Shown here: one piece after another, positions 16,913 to 25,485 of the stretch
Numbering within the stretch: the stretch's first letter is position 1
Layout: the number at the start of each line of letters is the position of its first letter
From: Methanothermobacter sp049720995
GTDB taxonomy: Archaea > Methanobacteriota > Methanobacteria > Methanobacteriales > Methanothermobacteraceae
Length of the DNA stretch: 64,000 nucleotides
Direction: 5' to 3'
NCBI RefSeq assembly: GCF_049720995.1
Contig: NZ_JBNASF010000002.1
Coordinates: 77,138 to 141,137, forward strand
Translations under genes and position numbers: made by a program
The notes under the pieces: model-generated
Told to the model about the DNA's origin: nothing
Seen by the model: only the letters and a program-made list of their open reading frames with translations
Databases searched by the model: none

Positions 16913-17428
16913 TCAGCCCCTGAAACAGGGAATGCAGACTATTTCACCATTCTTTATTCTTGCTCTGTGCTCTGAAACAGGTTCTCCGCACTCAGCGCAT
17001 CTCACCGACCCATAGATCCTCGCATTCCCTGGAATCTCCTCCACCACATCGGTGACATCAAAGAGTTCATGGGGGTCCATTTCAAGTATCCTGTCTGTCA
17101 CCTCAGCCCTGTCAGCAACTCCCAGTTCATCCATGAGTTCATCAATGGTCTTTTTAAGGGATATCCTTATCCCCTCACCTGTTTTTCTGTTCAGGAATGT
17201 GTAGACATGTTTCCCATGGTCCCTGAATATCAGGTTTCCCTTGCCGAATGTGCACCCTGTCATGAACTGGACAGAGTCTATGCTGCAGCTGTCGTTCTCA
17301 ACAACAGCAACTATCTCCTCATCCTCTGATCTTCCAAATTTCTCTGCCACGATCTTTCCAACCATGTATCCAAGGGCTGTTCCTGCACAGGAATGACCGT
17401 GAAATTTGACTATGTCACTATAATCCAT
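16913..17428 (-). CDS. FmdE family protein with C-terminal zinc ribbon
   Basis: A 171-residue FmdE-type protein, the family named for a protein co-purifying with or encoded near molybdenum formylmethanofuran dehydrogenase. The signature FHGHSCAGTALGYMVGKIV lies near residue 8, with conserved ENDSCSIDSVQFMTGCTFGKGN. The C-terminus has a zinc ribbon, CAECGEP and CIPCF. GGGTGAT just before ATG 17428 decides the start over an in-frame ATG at 17458. The gene is divergent from an exported protein carrying the same domain twice. Its molecular role is unknown; metal or pterin-related binding is inference. Confidence 0.88.
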   Translation of the reverse strand: MDYSDIVKFHGHSCAGTALGYMVGKIVAEKFGRSEDEEIVAVVENDSCSIDSVQFMTGCTFGKGNLIFRDHGKHVYTFLNRKTGEGIRISLKKTIDELMDELGVADRAEVTDRILEMDPHELFDVTDVVEEIPGNARIYGSVRCAECGEPVSEHRARIKNGEIVCIPCFRG

Positions 17429-17586
17429 GTTATCACCCATTCTATCTCTGGAGGCCACGCTAAATATAAATGTTTGTACCTGATCTGGAGAATATTTATT
17501 ACTAATGCCTGCATTAATTTAAAAAAAATAATAATATTTATTTTTATAGTATTGTTGGGTGATAAATAATTGATGGAGGTGAAAGA

Positions 17587-20388
17587 ATGCGTAAACTATT
17601 TCTGGTCTCAGTGCTCTTACTCCCGCTCCTAATGACGGGATCAGTGGCGGCTGCAGACAACACAACCTGTGAGGTTGGTGTACTTGTCAGTTATCAGTAC
17701 AGCGATGACACAAACAGAATAAACCCAACATTTGAGATCACAGACTCGGGGGTTGGTCTGAATTACACGAGAACCTACGACCCATCAAGCGGCTACACAA
17801 AGCTGGTATTCCAGCGCACAAATATAAGCTCAGCAAATCTTACACTCACGGTGAGGGCCCCCGGCTACATAACCGCAGAGAGAAGACTAAACCTCACATT
17901 AAACCCCAATGACCCCAGAGACACAAGGTACTACGCCAGCCTGAACCTTGTGCTCAATGCAACAGAAGCATACCGTCTGGGTAGAGATGTGACCGAGAGG
18001 GCCGACAGAATCCTGAACTTCACAGGAGGAGGCGAAGTTCTGGTTATAACAACCGCTGGCCTTGTTAAATACAGGAACATGACAACCGAAGACGTGATAG
18101 AGGGTATACTCAACAGGGCCGGGGGTGTTATCAGTTATGGAAAGGCAAACATACTCACCCTCCGCAGAACAGCAGTGGACCCGCTCTGCACAGCATTCAT
18201 AATAAAAAAAGGCAACGACCTTCTTATGGCCTTTTACAGAAACAACACCCTTGTGTACCTTGGAACCATCTCCCAGAACATGACCATCGCCCAGTGGAAC
18301 AACCTGACCTCAAGGCTGGGGGAAGATGCATTTCCATTCGCAAGCCTTGCCAATGCATGGGCTGTTGGAGCCCCCGCTGACCTTCTCAAGCAGGCAGCTT
18401 TCCACGGTCACATGTGTCTTGGAACAATCAGCGGCTATGCCATGAGCAAAACACTCTACATGTACTACCCGCCACTTCAGGACTGGTCAACAGGTTCCCC
18501 AATAGAAATCACCAACTATGTAACAATAGGTGTCCCTGGTGGATCAGATGACGACGCCCTTATACTTGCACTCGACAACACACCTGGAAAGAGGTCATAC
18601 CTTGGCTTTGATACATCAGGTACCGGTGCAGATGCGAGCATGGTTGGTTTCATAAGGTGGAACTCAAGGACAAATACAGGGACACTTGTGGTCATGAAGT
18701 TTGACCAGCAGGCACTCATCGACCTCTACAAAAGGGAAACAGGTGCAGCAGCAGTATCTGAACTCAAATTCAACGCCTGGCTTGTTAAAAAGGTTACACA
18801 GAACCCCGCATCCCTTGTAACAATAGTCAAAGAGCTCGATAATCTCACAGCCGACCAGTACTACTATCTCGCAGGAAGGGAGGTCAACTATAACCAGGTG
18901 AACGAAACCCACGGCCTTGACATGGAATACATAAACAGACTCAATCTTCCAAATGCAACAAGGGAAACACCAGCCGCATCAGATGGTGGTTTGAGTTACT
19001 CGGAGCTCAGGGAAATCGGGAAAAGGGCTGCAGAGATGGCAAAGAACATATTCATGGCTGATAGGGGTGTGAACCTTGAAAGGGACAGTCTCAACATTGC
19101 CGTCCTCACATCGGCAGGTTACGTCTACCTCAACGGCACACCAACAGATGCATGTTATGAGGGAATCTTTGAGGTCCTTGGCTCAAGACTCAGCAGAAAA
19201 AACCTGCTACCGGTGCACAGCCCATTCTACAAGCCCCTGTGGTTTACATTCGTCCTTAAGGGAGCCGATGGAAAAACACTTGACTCAGTATACATAACCT
19301 ACAATCCCACGACAGGTGCCCTCACTGCAGGGGCCACTCCTGATGGTATACGGGTCAACGACATAGGCCCGGCAGCCCTTAACGACGCCGCAAGAGACAC
19401 CGCAAATGCAGGTATATTTGGAAGTTCATACTTCAGCATAGAGAGCATAGCAAACGCATGGAAGTACAACATCCCCTACGACCAGCTCGTGACGTTCCTC
19501 TTCCACAACCATGTCTGCCCCGGTGTTCAGCCAGGTTTCTTCATAACAGAGTACGCCTTTGAGAACTATCCACTGGAAGCTGGCCAGCAGTACCAGTGGT
19601 TCGGGACGAGCATATACTGCAAGGACGACGCTCTCCTCTACCTCATGGGTGTGAGCCCCGGTACAGGCACGTACTTTGCGAAGAGGGTCCTCCAGGATGA
19701 ACTTGAATCACCCATGATCCCCGGTGGAAGTGAAGAGGGAATACTCATACTATGGGATCCTGTGAAGAAGGTTGGTAAGGCCATAATGATAAGCTTCAGA
19801 TGGCCACAGTTTGACCTCAGTGACTGCACCACAAGGAATGCTATGTTCGAGAAATGGGCCGCCGCCTTCATAATGCTCTACAGCGGCCAGACCCCAGATT
19901 ACATGACATCCCCCATGGTGCTCACAAAGGAGGTTGAGAAGTGGATAACAGAGGATGAACTGAGGGTGATACAGGGCGGTGCAGATGGTAACCCGCTCGC
20001 CTACCTGCGTTCAATACCTGCAAGAAGTCTGGATGACCTCATACCTGTGAACAATGGGGGATCACAGAGCGGGACCCAGGGCGGTGTTCCTGGTGGCTCC
20101 ACAGACGCCTCAACTGGTGGCGTGTCCTCAGGTTCTCATGGTGTTACAAATGGCCATGCCGGTTACTCACCGGGTGTTGACCGCAGCGCTTCACCTGCCG
20201 CTGTGAGTGCTGCATCTGAGGTCTCAGAGGAGTCCCCCGTTGAGGGTAAGAGGGCATATGAGGTTAAGAATGCGACGTCATCTTCCAGTGGCGGAGACTC
20301 ATCATGGTATGTTTATGGTATCGTGGGCGTCCTTGTTGCTGCTGGTCTAGTGGCCTTCGGGTTCCTCAGGGGTGGAGCAGGAAAATAA
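17587..20388 (+). CDS. Exported, membrane-anchored protein with two FmdE domains
   Basis: A 933-residue surface protein. Residues 1-23 form a signal peptide ending near SVAAADN. FmdE signatures occur twice, FHGHMCLGTISGYAMSK (about 271) and FHNHVCPGVQPGFFITEY (about 639), each followed by a GGSDDDALI/GGSEEGILI type segment. A Gly/Ser/Thr-rich linker (about 815-870) leads to EVSEESPVEGKRAYEV and a final membrane segment (YGIVGVLVAAGLVAFGFL) with a short basic end. Many N-x-S/T sequons fit an extracellular location. GGAGGTGA gives a strong ribosome site. The same tail pattern occurs on the CobN-like protein at 33523-37530. Ligand unknown; a metal or tetrapyrrole is a guess. Confidence 0.85.
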   Translation: MRKLFLVSVLLLPLLMTGSVAAADNTTCEVGVLVSYQYSDDTNRINPTFEITDSGVGLNYTRTYDPSSGYTKLVFQRTNISSANLTLTVRAPGYITAERRLNLTLNPNDPRDTRYYASLNLVLNATEAYRLGRDVTERADRILNFTGGGEVLVITTAGLVKYRNMTTEDVIEGILNRAGGVISYGKANILTLRRTAVDPLCTAFIIKKGNDLLMAFYRNNTLVYLGTISQNMTIAQWNNLTSRLGEDAFPFASLANAWAVGAPADLLKQAAFHGHMCLGTISGYAMSKTLYMYYPPLQDWSTGSPIEITNYVTIGVPGGSDDDALILALDNTPGKRSYLGFDTSGTGADASMVGFIRWNSRTNTGTLVVMKFDQQALIDLYKRETGAAAVSELKFNAWLVKKVTQNPASLVTIVKELDNLTADQYYYLAGREVNYNQVNETHGLDMEYINRLNLPNATRETPAASDGGLSYSELREIGKRAAEMAKNIFMADRGVNLERDSLNIAVLTSAGYVYLNGTPTDACYEGIFEVLGSRLSRKNLLPVHSPFYKPLWFTFVLKGADGKTLDSVYITYNPTTGALTAGATPDGIRVNDIGPAALNDAARDTANAGIFGSSYFSIESIANAWKYNIPYDQLVTFLFHNHVCPGVQPGFFITEYAFENYPLEAGQQYQWFGTSIYCKDDALLYLMGVSPGTGTYFAKRVLQDELESPMIPGGSEEGILILWDPVKKVGKAIMISFRWPQFDLSDCTTRNAMFEKWAAAFIMLYSGQTPDYMTSPMVLTKEVEKWITEDELRVIQGGADGNPLAYLRSIPARSLDDLIPVNNGGSQSGTQGGVPGGSTDASTGGVSSGSHGVTNGHAGYSPGVDRSASPAAVSAASEVSEESPVEGKRAYEVKNATSSSSGGDSSWYVYGIVGVLVAAGLVAFGFLRGGAGK

Positions 20389-20412
20389 AAAACTTTTTTT
20401 CTTTTTATATAA
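20389..20412. terminator. Bidirectional poly-T terminator
   Basis: The short gap between convergent genes carries a T-rich run on the plus strand (20394-20406, interrupted by one C) and a T run on the minus strand opposite AAAATAAAAAAC. Both are of the kind that ends transcription in archaea. Confidence 0.65.
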
Positions 20413-22167
20413 TCACTCATTGACTATGGCCTCCTTGAAGAACTCAGGGAGGAGCGACCTGTAGAGGGGGCTTCTGAATAGCATCTCTATATTACCATCC
20501 AGTATGTAGGTGTAGCATGAGTCGTCATGTGCCCTCACCCCACGTCCATATGCCTGCATCAGTGTCATTATTGTCTTGTAGGCGTACCACCTCTGGTCCA
20601 TCCTCTGCCTCCTGTTCACCTGCTTATCCCCAAGGTAGGGGAAGGGTATCTTGTAGATCACCTGGAACCGGCACTTATCATAGGGTAAATCAACGCCCTC
20701 GCTCATTGATGGGCTCACAAGGACAAGGGGGTCCCTGGAGTCCTCAAAATATCTTAGAACTGCCTCCCTGTTGGATGCCCTGTGGTCTATGAGCCTCCTG
20801 TTTGGTATGTTCTCCATTATGAACCTCTGACAGCGGTAGTTGTGTGTATGTATGAGTCCCTTATCGTTTCTGTGCCTCTCAAGGATCCTGTTGAGTATTG
20901 GGATGGTCTCAGGGGCCGTTTGCTTTATCCTGTTCCTTGACATTTTCCCTGCGATCTTCAGTTCTATGGGTCTTCTTGATGCCGGGAATGGACTGTCGAC
21001 CCTTACGATGTAGGCCTCCTCAGGTTTTATGCCCAGCCACTGGCAGAAGAGCCTCTCATTCAGTATTGTGGCGCTCATGAAGAGGCATGATTCAGAGTAG
21101 GAGAATAGACGGTCATATGCATAGTGGTGTACCCGGAGGGGTTTGAATGAAACTGATTCGCCGTCGGAATCAATAACCCAGTTTTTTGGTTCATCCTCAA
21201 GGCTCATTTTAAGTTCAGAGAGCCTCTTAATGGTCCTCTTTATCCTGTCCCTCCTCTTCCTGGGCAGTGATTCCAGTTCAAGGTCACCGTAGTGGTCTGC
21301 TATGGCCTCAACCTGGAGTATCCATTCAGCCGGGTCATCCTCCTGCATCATACTGGGGGGTATTGTCCTCTTAATGTCCTTCCTTAGGCGCCTGTTGGAT
21401 ATGGTGACCTCAAGCCGCTTCATGAGCTTATCCTCGATGTTGTGGGCTTCGTCAAGTATCATGAGGTTCCTCCTGTCAAAGTGGCCCACGTAGTTGAGTT
21501 CAAGGAATGCGTAGTCATAGTTCATGAGGGTTATGGGGCTGTTTATGGCCTCTGCCTTCTGTTCCCAGTAGTGGCAGTGCTCATCTGTCCTGAAGAATAC
21601 CCTGTTGCCATATGAGTCCTGGAATGCCTCCTCACCGAGGAGTGTTTCACCCCTCACAACACCGTAGGGGCAGTGGAAGTTCTCTGAGGATGGTGTTGTC
21701 TGGCAGGTGCCCATGTCACAGGTTGACTCCAGGTCGTCGTTGCGGCAGAGAAAGTTGCCCCTACCCTTCACAACCGGAACCCCGAATTCAGCGGCATACT
21801 GGTCCTGGAGCTGTTTTGTCATTGTGAGAATGTATGCCGGCTGGTATATGCCTGCGAAGGTGCATGCTATTGCCGACTTTCCAGTGCCTGTACCCGCTTC
21901 AAGTATAACGTAGCGGTAGCCATCCTCAAGTGCCTGGTATATGTCGTTTATGATATCAAGCTGCCCTGGTCTTGGCTGTGGAAAGGGAAAGTTCTCTATG
22001 ATCTCGCCGGGTATGTGGGGATACCTCTTCTGGAGGTCCTCGTTGATGGAATCTGATTTCTCATCGGATTTTATGAGGTTCTTAAAGAATGAAAGACGCC
22101 CCTTCCCCCTGCATGTGCAGTTATCCCTCATCATTCCACAGTCGGGACAGAAAAGTGGGTTTTCCAT
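20413..22167 (-). CDS. XPD/DinG-like superfamily 2 DNA helicase with Fe-S cysteines
   Basis: A 584-residue helicase of the Rad3/XPD/DinG class. Walker A is EAGTGTGKSAI near residue 95, the DEAH box is LILDEAHNIED near 242, and motif VI is QAYGRGVRAHDD. Between motifs I and II, cysteines in FLCRNDD, STCDMGTC and HCPYG match the position of the XPD 4Fe-4S cluster. An extra N-terminal zinc finger-like segment (FCPDCGMMRDNCTC) is not part of classical XPD. The role is 5'-3' unwinding in repair or replication by family; the specific pathway is not shown. It ends convergently with the exported FmdE gene. Confidence 0.9.
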   Translation of the reverse strand: MENPLFCPDCGMMRDNCTCRGKGRLSFFKNLIKSDEKSDSINEDLQKRYPHIPGEIIENFPFPQPRPGQLDIINDIYQALEDGYRYVILEAGTGTGKSAIACTFAGIYQPAYILTMTKQLQDQYAAEFGVPVVKGRGNFLCRNDDLESTCDMGTCQTTPSSENFHCPYGVVRGETLLGEEAFQDSYGNRVFFRTDEHCHYWEQKAEAINSPITLMNYDYAFLELNYVGHFDRRNLMILDEAHNIEDKLMKRLEVTISNRRLRKDIKRTIPPSMMQEDDPAEWILQVEAIADHYGDLELESLPRKRRDRIKRTIKRLSELKMSLEDEPKNWVIDSDGESVSFKPLRVHHYAYDRLFSYSESCLFMSATILNERLFCQWLGIKPEEAYIVRVDSPFPASRRPIELKIAGKMSRNRIKQTAPETIPILNRILERHRNDKGLIHTHNYRCQRFIMENIPNRRLIDHRASNREAVLRYFEDSRDPLVLVSPSMSEGVDLPYDKCRFQVIYKIPFPYLGDKQVNRRQRMDQRWYAYKTIMTLMQAYGRGVRAHDDSCYTYILDGNIEMLFRSPLYRSLLPEFFKEAIVNE

Positions 22168-22258
22168 GGAGTCTATTTAAGGGTGAGGAACTATATAAGT
22201 TTAGAGAGTGCCGCTGAAAACAAATTCATTGTCCACAGAAGATTATCAGGTGTTTCTA

Positions 22259-22957
22259 ATGAATGGAAAACTCATAGGTGTGGGTGTTGGGCCAGGTGAC
22301 AGTGAACTTTTAACCATAAAGGCCCTGAAGATTTTAAAATCAGTTCCAGTTATATGCGCTCCCCGTTCGTCATCTGAAAGGGACAGCATAGCTCTTTCAA
22401 TCGTGAAGGATATTTTAAATGAACGTGGTGATGATTACCAGATAATTGATCCTGTATTTCCAATGACAGATGATAGGGATGAACTTGAAAGGCACTGGGA
22501 TGAGGCTGCCCGCCTGGTTTCAGGGGAACTTGCCTCGGGAAGGGATGTTGCATTTATAACCCTGGGTGACCCGTCCATCTACAGCACCTTCAGTTACCTT
22601 CAGAGGCGGATTCAGGATATGGGCTTTGAGACAGAGATGGTTCCAGGTGTGACATCATTCACAGCATGTGCAGCAAGTGCAGGTAAGGCTATCGTGGAGG
22701 GTGATGAGATCCTTGTTGTGGTGCCAAGGGTTGATGAACGCTTCAGTAACATGATTGAAAACGTTGATGCCTGCGTTATAATGAAGACCTCCCGTCATGG
22801 GAGACGCGCCAGGGAGGTTGTGGAGTCTGACCCCCGGGAGAGGGATGTTGTATCTGTGGAGAACTGCAGCATGGATGATGAGGTGGTTGAGAGGGGCTTC
22901 CCGTCACGGGGCAGGTACCTTGCAACCACCATAGTGAGGTTCAGGAACAGCCACTAA
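22259..22957 (+). CDS. cbiL: Precorrin-2 / cobalt-factor II C20-methyltransferase
   Basis: A tetrapyrrole methylase of 232 residues that methylates C20 of the corrin precursor in the anaerobic cobalamin pathway. Family motifs are IGVGVGPGDSELLTIKA at the N-terminus, FITLGDPSIYSTFSYL near residue 100 and VPGVTSFTACAASAGKAI near 122. I placed the start at ATG 22259, where CAGGTG lies 7 nt upstream; an in-frame GTG at 22208 has no support. It is the only corrinoid gene in the window and stands alone. Methanogens need corrinoids for the Mtr methyltransferase. Confidence 0.93.
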   Translation: MNGKLIGVGVGPGDSELLTIKALKILKSVPVICAPRSSSERDSIALSIVKDILNERGDDYQIIDPVFPMTDDRDELERHWDEAARLVSGELASGRDVAFITLGDPSIYSTFSYLQRRIQDMGFETEMVPGVTSFTACAASAGKAIVEGDEILVVVPRVDERFSNMIENVDACVIMKTSRHGRRAREVVESDPRERDVVSVENCSMDDEVVERGFPSRGRYLATTIVRFRNSH

Positions 22958-22961
22958 CCAT

Positions 22962-23723
22962 TCAGTCGGACCTTTGCCGTGTGATAATGAATGAGCACCT
23001 CTCATCCCCCCTTGCATAGCATTCTGTTTCCTGGATTTCAACATCAGAATTGAAATATCTGCCAAATACGGCCTCAAGTATCCCTGAGTCCAGTGCACAG
23101 GCGGATTCACCGATTTCAGGAAGCAGCCCGCATTCAAAGCAGTCATAGGCCCTTATTATAAGCGGATCCATGCTTTCCACCTTCAGGGTCCCCAGCCGGT
23201 TTATACTCCAGAATCTTCTGAGGTTTTCAAGGAGATCCTCAAGGTTCCCTGCCCTTAAAGTGGGGTATATAACCTCCCCTATCTTCAATCCGACCTCATG
23301 GAGGATGGGGTCGATGTTTATGCCCTCCTTTATCAGTTCAACCCGGAGCACATGGAACATCAGCCTGAAGAACTCAAAGGGATCTCCCGCTGAGGTCAGG
23401 TGCTCTGCAAGAAACTCTGTTTTTTCCTCATCCAGTTCTCCACATTTTTTTCTTCTTAGTTTACCCAGGTACCTCGAGTTTATTGAGAAGACCTTTATTC
23501 TTCTATCTGCCGGGTCCTGCCTTTCGACTATGAGGCCGGCCATTCTGAGATCAGAGAGGTGCTTTGATACCGTGGACTTGGATTTTCCTGTTATTCTGAC
23601 TATATCCTGAAATCTGAGTTGGCTCTTCATGAGTTCTGATAGTATAAGTGATTTGATGGGACTCTCTATTACCTCTATTCCCTCATCCGTTGCGAATATT
23701 GTAAATTGCTTTCTTTCACTCAT
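22962..23723 (-). CDS. msvR: Redox-sensing transcription regulator MsvR
   Basis: A 253-residue regulator with an N-terminal ArsR-like winged helix (FQDIVRITGKSKSTVSKHL near residues 37-56) and a C-terminal V4R domain containing cysteines in DCFECGLLPE, ESACALD, TECYARGDERCSF. This architecture, and its place divergent from an F420H2-oxidase/rubrerythrin operon, match MsvR, described in Methanothermobacter as a methanogen-specific regulator of the adjacent fpaA-rlp-rub operon and of itself. The V4R cysteines are thought to switch DNA binding with redox state. Identification combines domain reading with published genomic context as I recall it. Confidence 0.93.
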   Translation of the reverse strand: MSERKQFTIFATDEGIEVIESPIKSLILSELMKSQLRFQDIVRITGKSKSTVSKHLSDLRMAGLIVERQDPADRRIKVFSINSRYLGKLRRKKCGELDEEKTEFLAEHLTSAGDPFEFFRLMFHVLRVELIKEGINIDPILHEVGLKIGEVIYPTLRAGNLEDLLENLRRFWSINRLGTLKVESMDPLIIRAYDCFECGLLPEIGESACALDSGILEAVFGRYFNSDVEIQETECYARGDERCSFIITRQRSD

Positions 23724-23780
23724 TGAGCAGAGTTATGTTTCACCCGCCATAAAATTGTTTCACTGCCATAGAACAGAAAA

Positions 23781-23827
23781 AATTATATATTAGTTCGTAT
23801 GTTATAGTACATTCGATGATGTACGAA
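23781..23827. promoter_or_regulatory. MsvR operator and fpaA promoter
   Basis: A TATA element AATTATATATTAG (23781-23793) lies about 60 bp before fpaA. Just downstream are TTCGTA (23794-23799) and TTCGATGATGTACGAA (23812-23827). The second fits the reported MsvR box TTCGTA-N4-TACGAA with two changes in the left arm. Together GTTCGTA and TACGAAC also form a wider inverted repeat. The position around the transcription start fits repression. An extra half-site before msvR itself was not evident. Confidence 0.75.
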
Positions 23828-23846
23828 CTTAATATCCGGTGATAAC

Positions 23847-25064
23847 ATGAAGGCCGCAGCAAAAAGAATATCCGATGGAGTATACTGGACGGGAGTCCTG
23901 GACTGGGATCTTAGAAACTACCATGGATACACCCTCCAGGGCACCACATACAACGCCTACCTTGTCTGTGGAGATGATGGGGTTGCACTGATAGACAACT
24001 CCTACCCCGGCACCTTTGATGAGCTCATGGCAAGGGTTGAGGACGCCCTGCAACAGGAGGGAATAGAAACCGGGATTGACCACATAGTCCAGAACCACGT
24101 TGAAAAGGACCACAGCGGTGTCCTGGTGGAACTCCACAGGAGATTCCCGGAAGCCCCCATCTATTGCACAGAGGTGGCTGTTAAGGGACTCCTTAAACAC
24201 TACCCCTCCCTAAATGGAGCAGATTTCAGGACCGTCAAAACAGGGGATGTGCTTGAGCTTGGCGGGAAGACACTGACATTCCTGGAGGCCCCACTCCTCC
24301 ACTGGCCAGACAGCATGTTCACCCTCCTTGTTGAGGAGGGTGTACTCTTCTCAAACGACGCCTTCGGACAGCACCTCTGCTACCCCCAGCGCCTTGACAG
24401 GGAGATACCAGAATACGTCCTCATGGATGCCGCCAGGAAGTTCTATGCAAACCTAATAACGCCCCTCTCAAAGCTGGTCCTCAGAAAGTTCGATGAAGTT
24501 AGGGACCTCGGGCTTCTCGAAAGGATCCAGATGATCGCCCCATCCCATGGACAGATCTGGACAGACCCCATGAAGATCATAGAGGCCTACACAGGCTGGG
24601 CCACCGGTATGGTGGATGAGAGGGTCACGGTGATCTACGACACGATGCACGGGTCAACCAGGAAAATGGCACATGCCATAGCAGAGGGAGTTATGAGTGA
24701 GGGGGCCGATGTGAGGGTCCACTGCCTCCACGATGATGAACGGAGCGAGATCGTTAAGGACATACTTGAAAGTGGTGCCATAGCAATTGGAGCCCCCACC
24801 ATATACGACGAGCCCTACCCAAGCGTTGGAGACCTCCTCATGTACCTCAGGGGCCTCAAATTCAACAGAACCCGCACCAGAAAGGCCCTCGTATTCGGGT
24901 CAATGGGTGGAAATGGTGGGGCCACAGAAACCCTGAAGGGGCTTCTTGAAGAGGCAGGATTCGATGTTACTGACGAGGAGGAAGTTTACTACGTGCCCAC
25001 AGCTGATGAACTCGACGCCTGCTTTGAGGCCGGAAGAAAACTTGCAGCTGAAATCAGGAGGTGA
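23847..25064 (+). CDS. fpaA: F420H2 oxidase, flavodiiron protein A
   Basis: A 405-residue flavodiiron protein that reduces O2 to water with electrons from F420H2, protecting the strict anaerobe. The N-terminal metallo-beta-lactamase-like domain carries the diiron ligands H-x-E-x-D-H in HVEKDHSGV (near residue 84) and further histidine/aspartate in LHWPDSM and FSNDAFGQH. The C-terminal flavodoxin domain begins at VIYDTMHGSTRKMAHAIAEG and binds FMN. GGTGATAAC before ATG is a strong ribosome site. It is the first gene of the fpaA-rlp-rub operon under MsvR. Confidence 0.95.
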   Translation: MKAAAKRISDGVYWTGVLDWDLRNYHGYTLQGTTYNAYLVCGDDGVALIDNSYPGTFDELMARVEDALQQEGIETGIDHIVQNHVEKDHSGVLVELHRRFPEAPIYCTEVAVKGLLKHYPSLNGADFRTVKTGDVLELGGKTLTFLEAPLLHWPDSMFTLLVEEGVLFSNDAFGQHLCYPQRLDREIPEYVLMDAARKFYANLITPLSKLVLRKFDEVRDLGLLERIQMIAPSHGQIWTDPMKIIEAYTGWATGMVDERVTVIYDTMHGSTRKMAHAIAEGVMSEGADVRVHCLHDDERSEIVKDILESGAIAIGAPTIYDEPYPSVGDLLMYLRGLKFNRTRTRKALVFGSMGGNGGATETLKGLLEEAGFDVTDEEEVYYVPTADELDACFEAGRKLAAEIRR

Positions 25065-25069
25065 GTGAT

Positions 25070-25483
25070 ATGAACCAGAACAGAACAGGCATATGCAGGG
25101 ATACAGAAATCGAGAAGGTGGTTGATGCGAACTTCAGGGGTGAATGCGCCGAGACTGGCATGTACCTTGCAATGGCAAGGCAGGCACAGAGGGAGGGCCT
25201 CCCTGAGGTTGCAGAGGTCCTCAGAACAGTAGCCCTTGAGGAGGCTGAGCATGCAGCCAGGTTTGCAGAGCTCAGTGGTGTGATCAGAGACAATCTTAAG
25301 GAGAACATTGAGATGATGCTTGAGGGTGAAGAGGCTGCCAGCAGGGAAAAGGGTGAGGCTGCCCTCAGGGCCGCGGAGTGTGGTGTTGATGAGGCCCGTG
25401 ACTTTTTCAATGAGAGCTCAAGGGATGAGGGAAGGCACGCCCGTATGCTCAGGGGTATACTTGAGAGGTACTTCAAGGGATAG
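25070..25483 (+). CDS. rlp: Rubrerythrin-like diiron protein
   Basis: A 137-residue four-helix protein with diiron ligands of the ferritin/rubrerythrin type: the glutamate in RGECAETGMYL, EEAEHAARF and DEGRHARML. It lacks the C-terminal rubredoxin domain of classical rubrerythrin, which may be supplied by the next gene. A peroxide-reducing role is inferred from the family and the operon. The start is ATG 25070, which has AGGAGGTGA 5 nt upstream, rather than GTG 25061, which overlaps the fpaA stop. Confidence 0.9.
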   Translation: MNQNRTGICRDTEIEKVVDANFRGECAETGMYLAMARQAQREGLPEVAEVLRTVALEEAEHAARFAELSGVIRDNLKENIEMMLEGEEAASREKGEAALRAAECGVDEARDFFNESSRDEGRHARMLRGILERYFKG

Positions 25484-25485
25484 AG

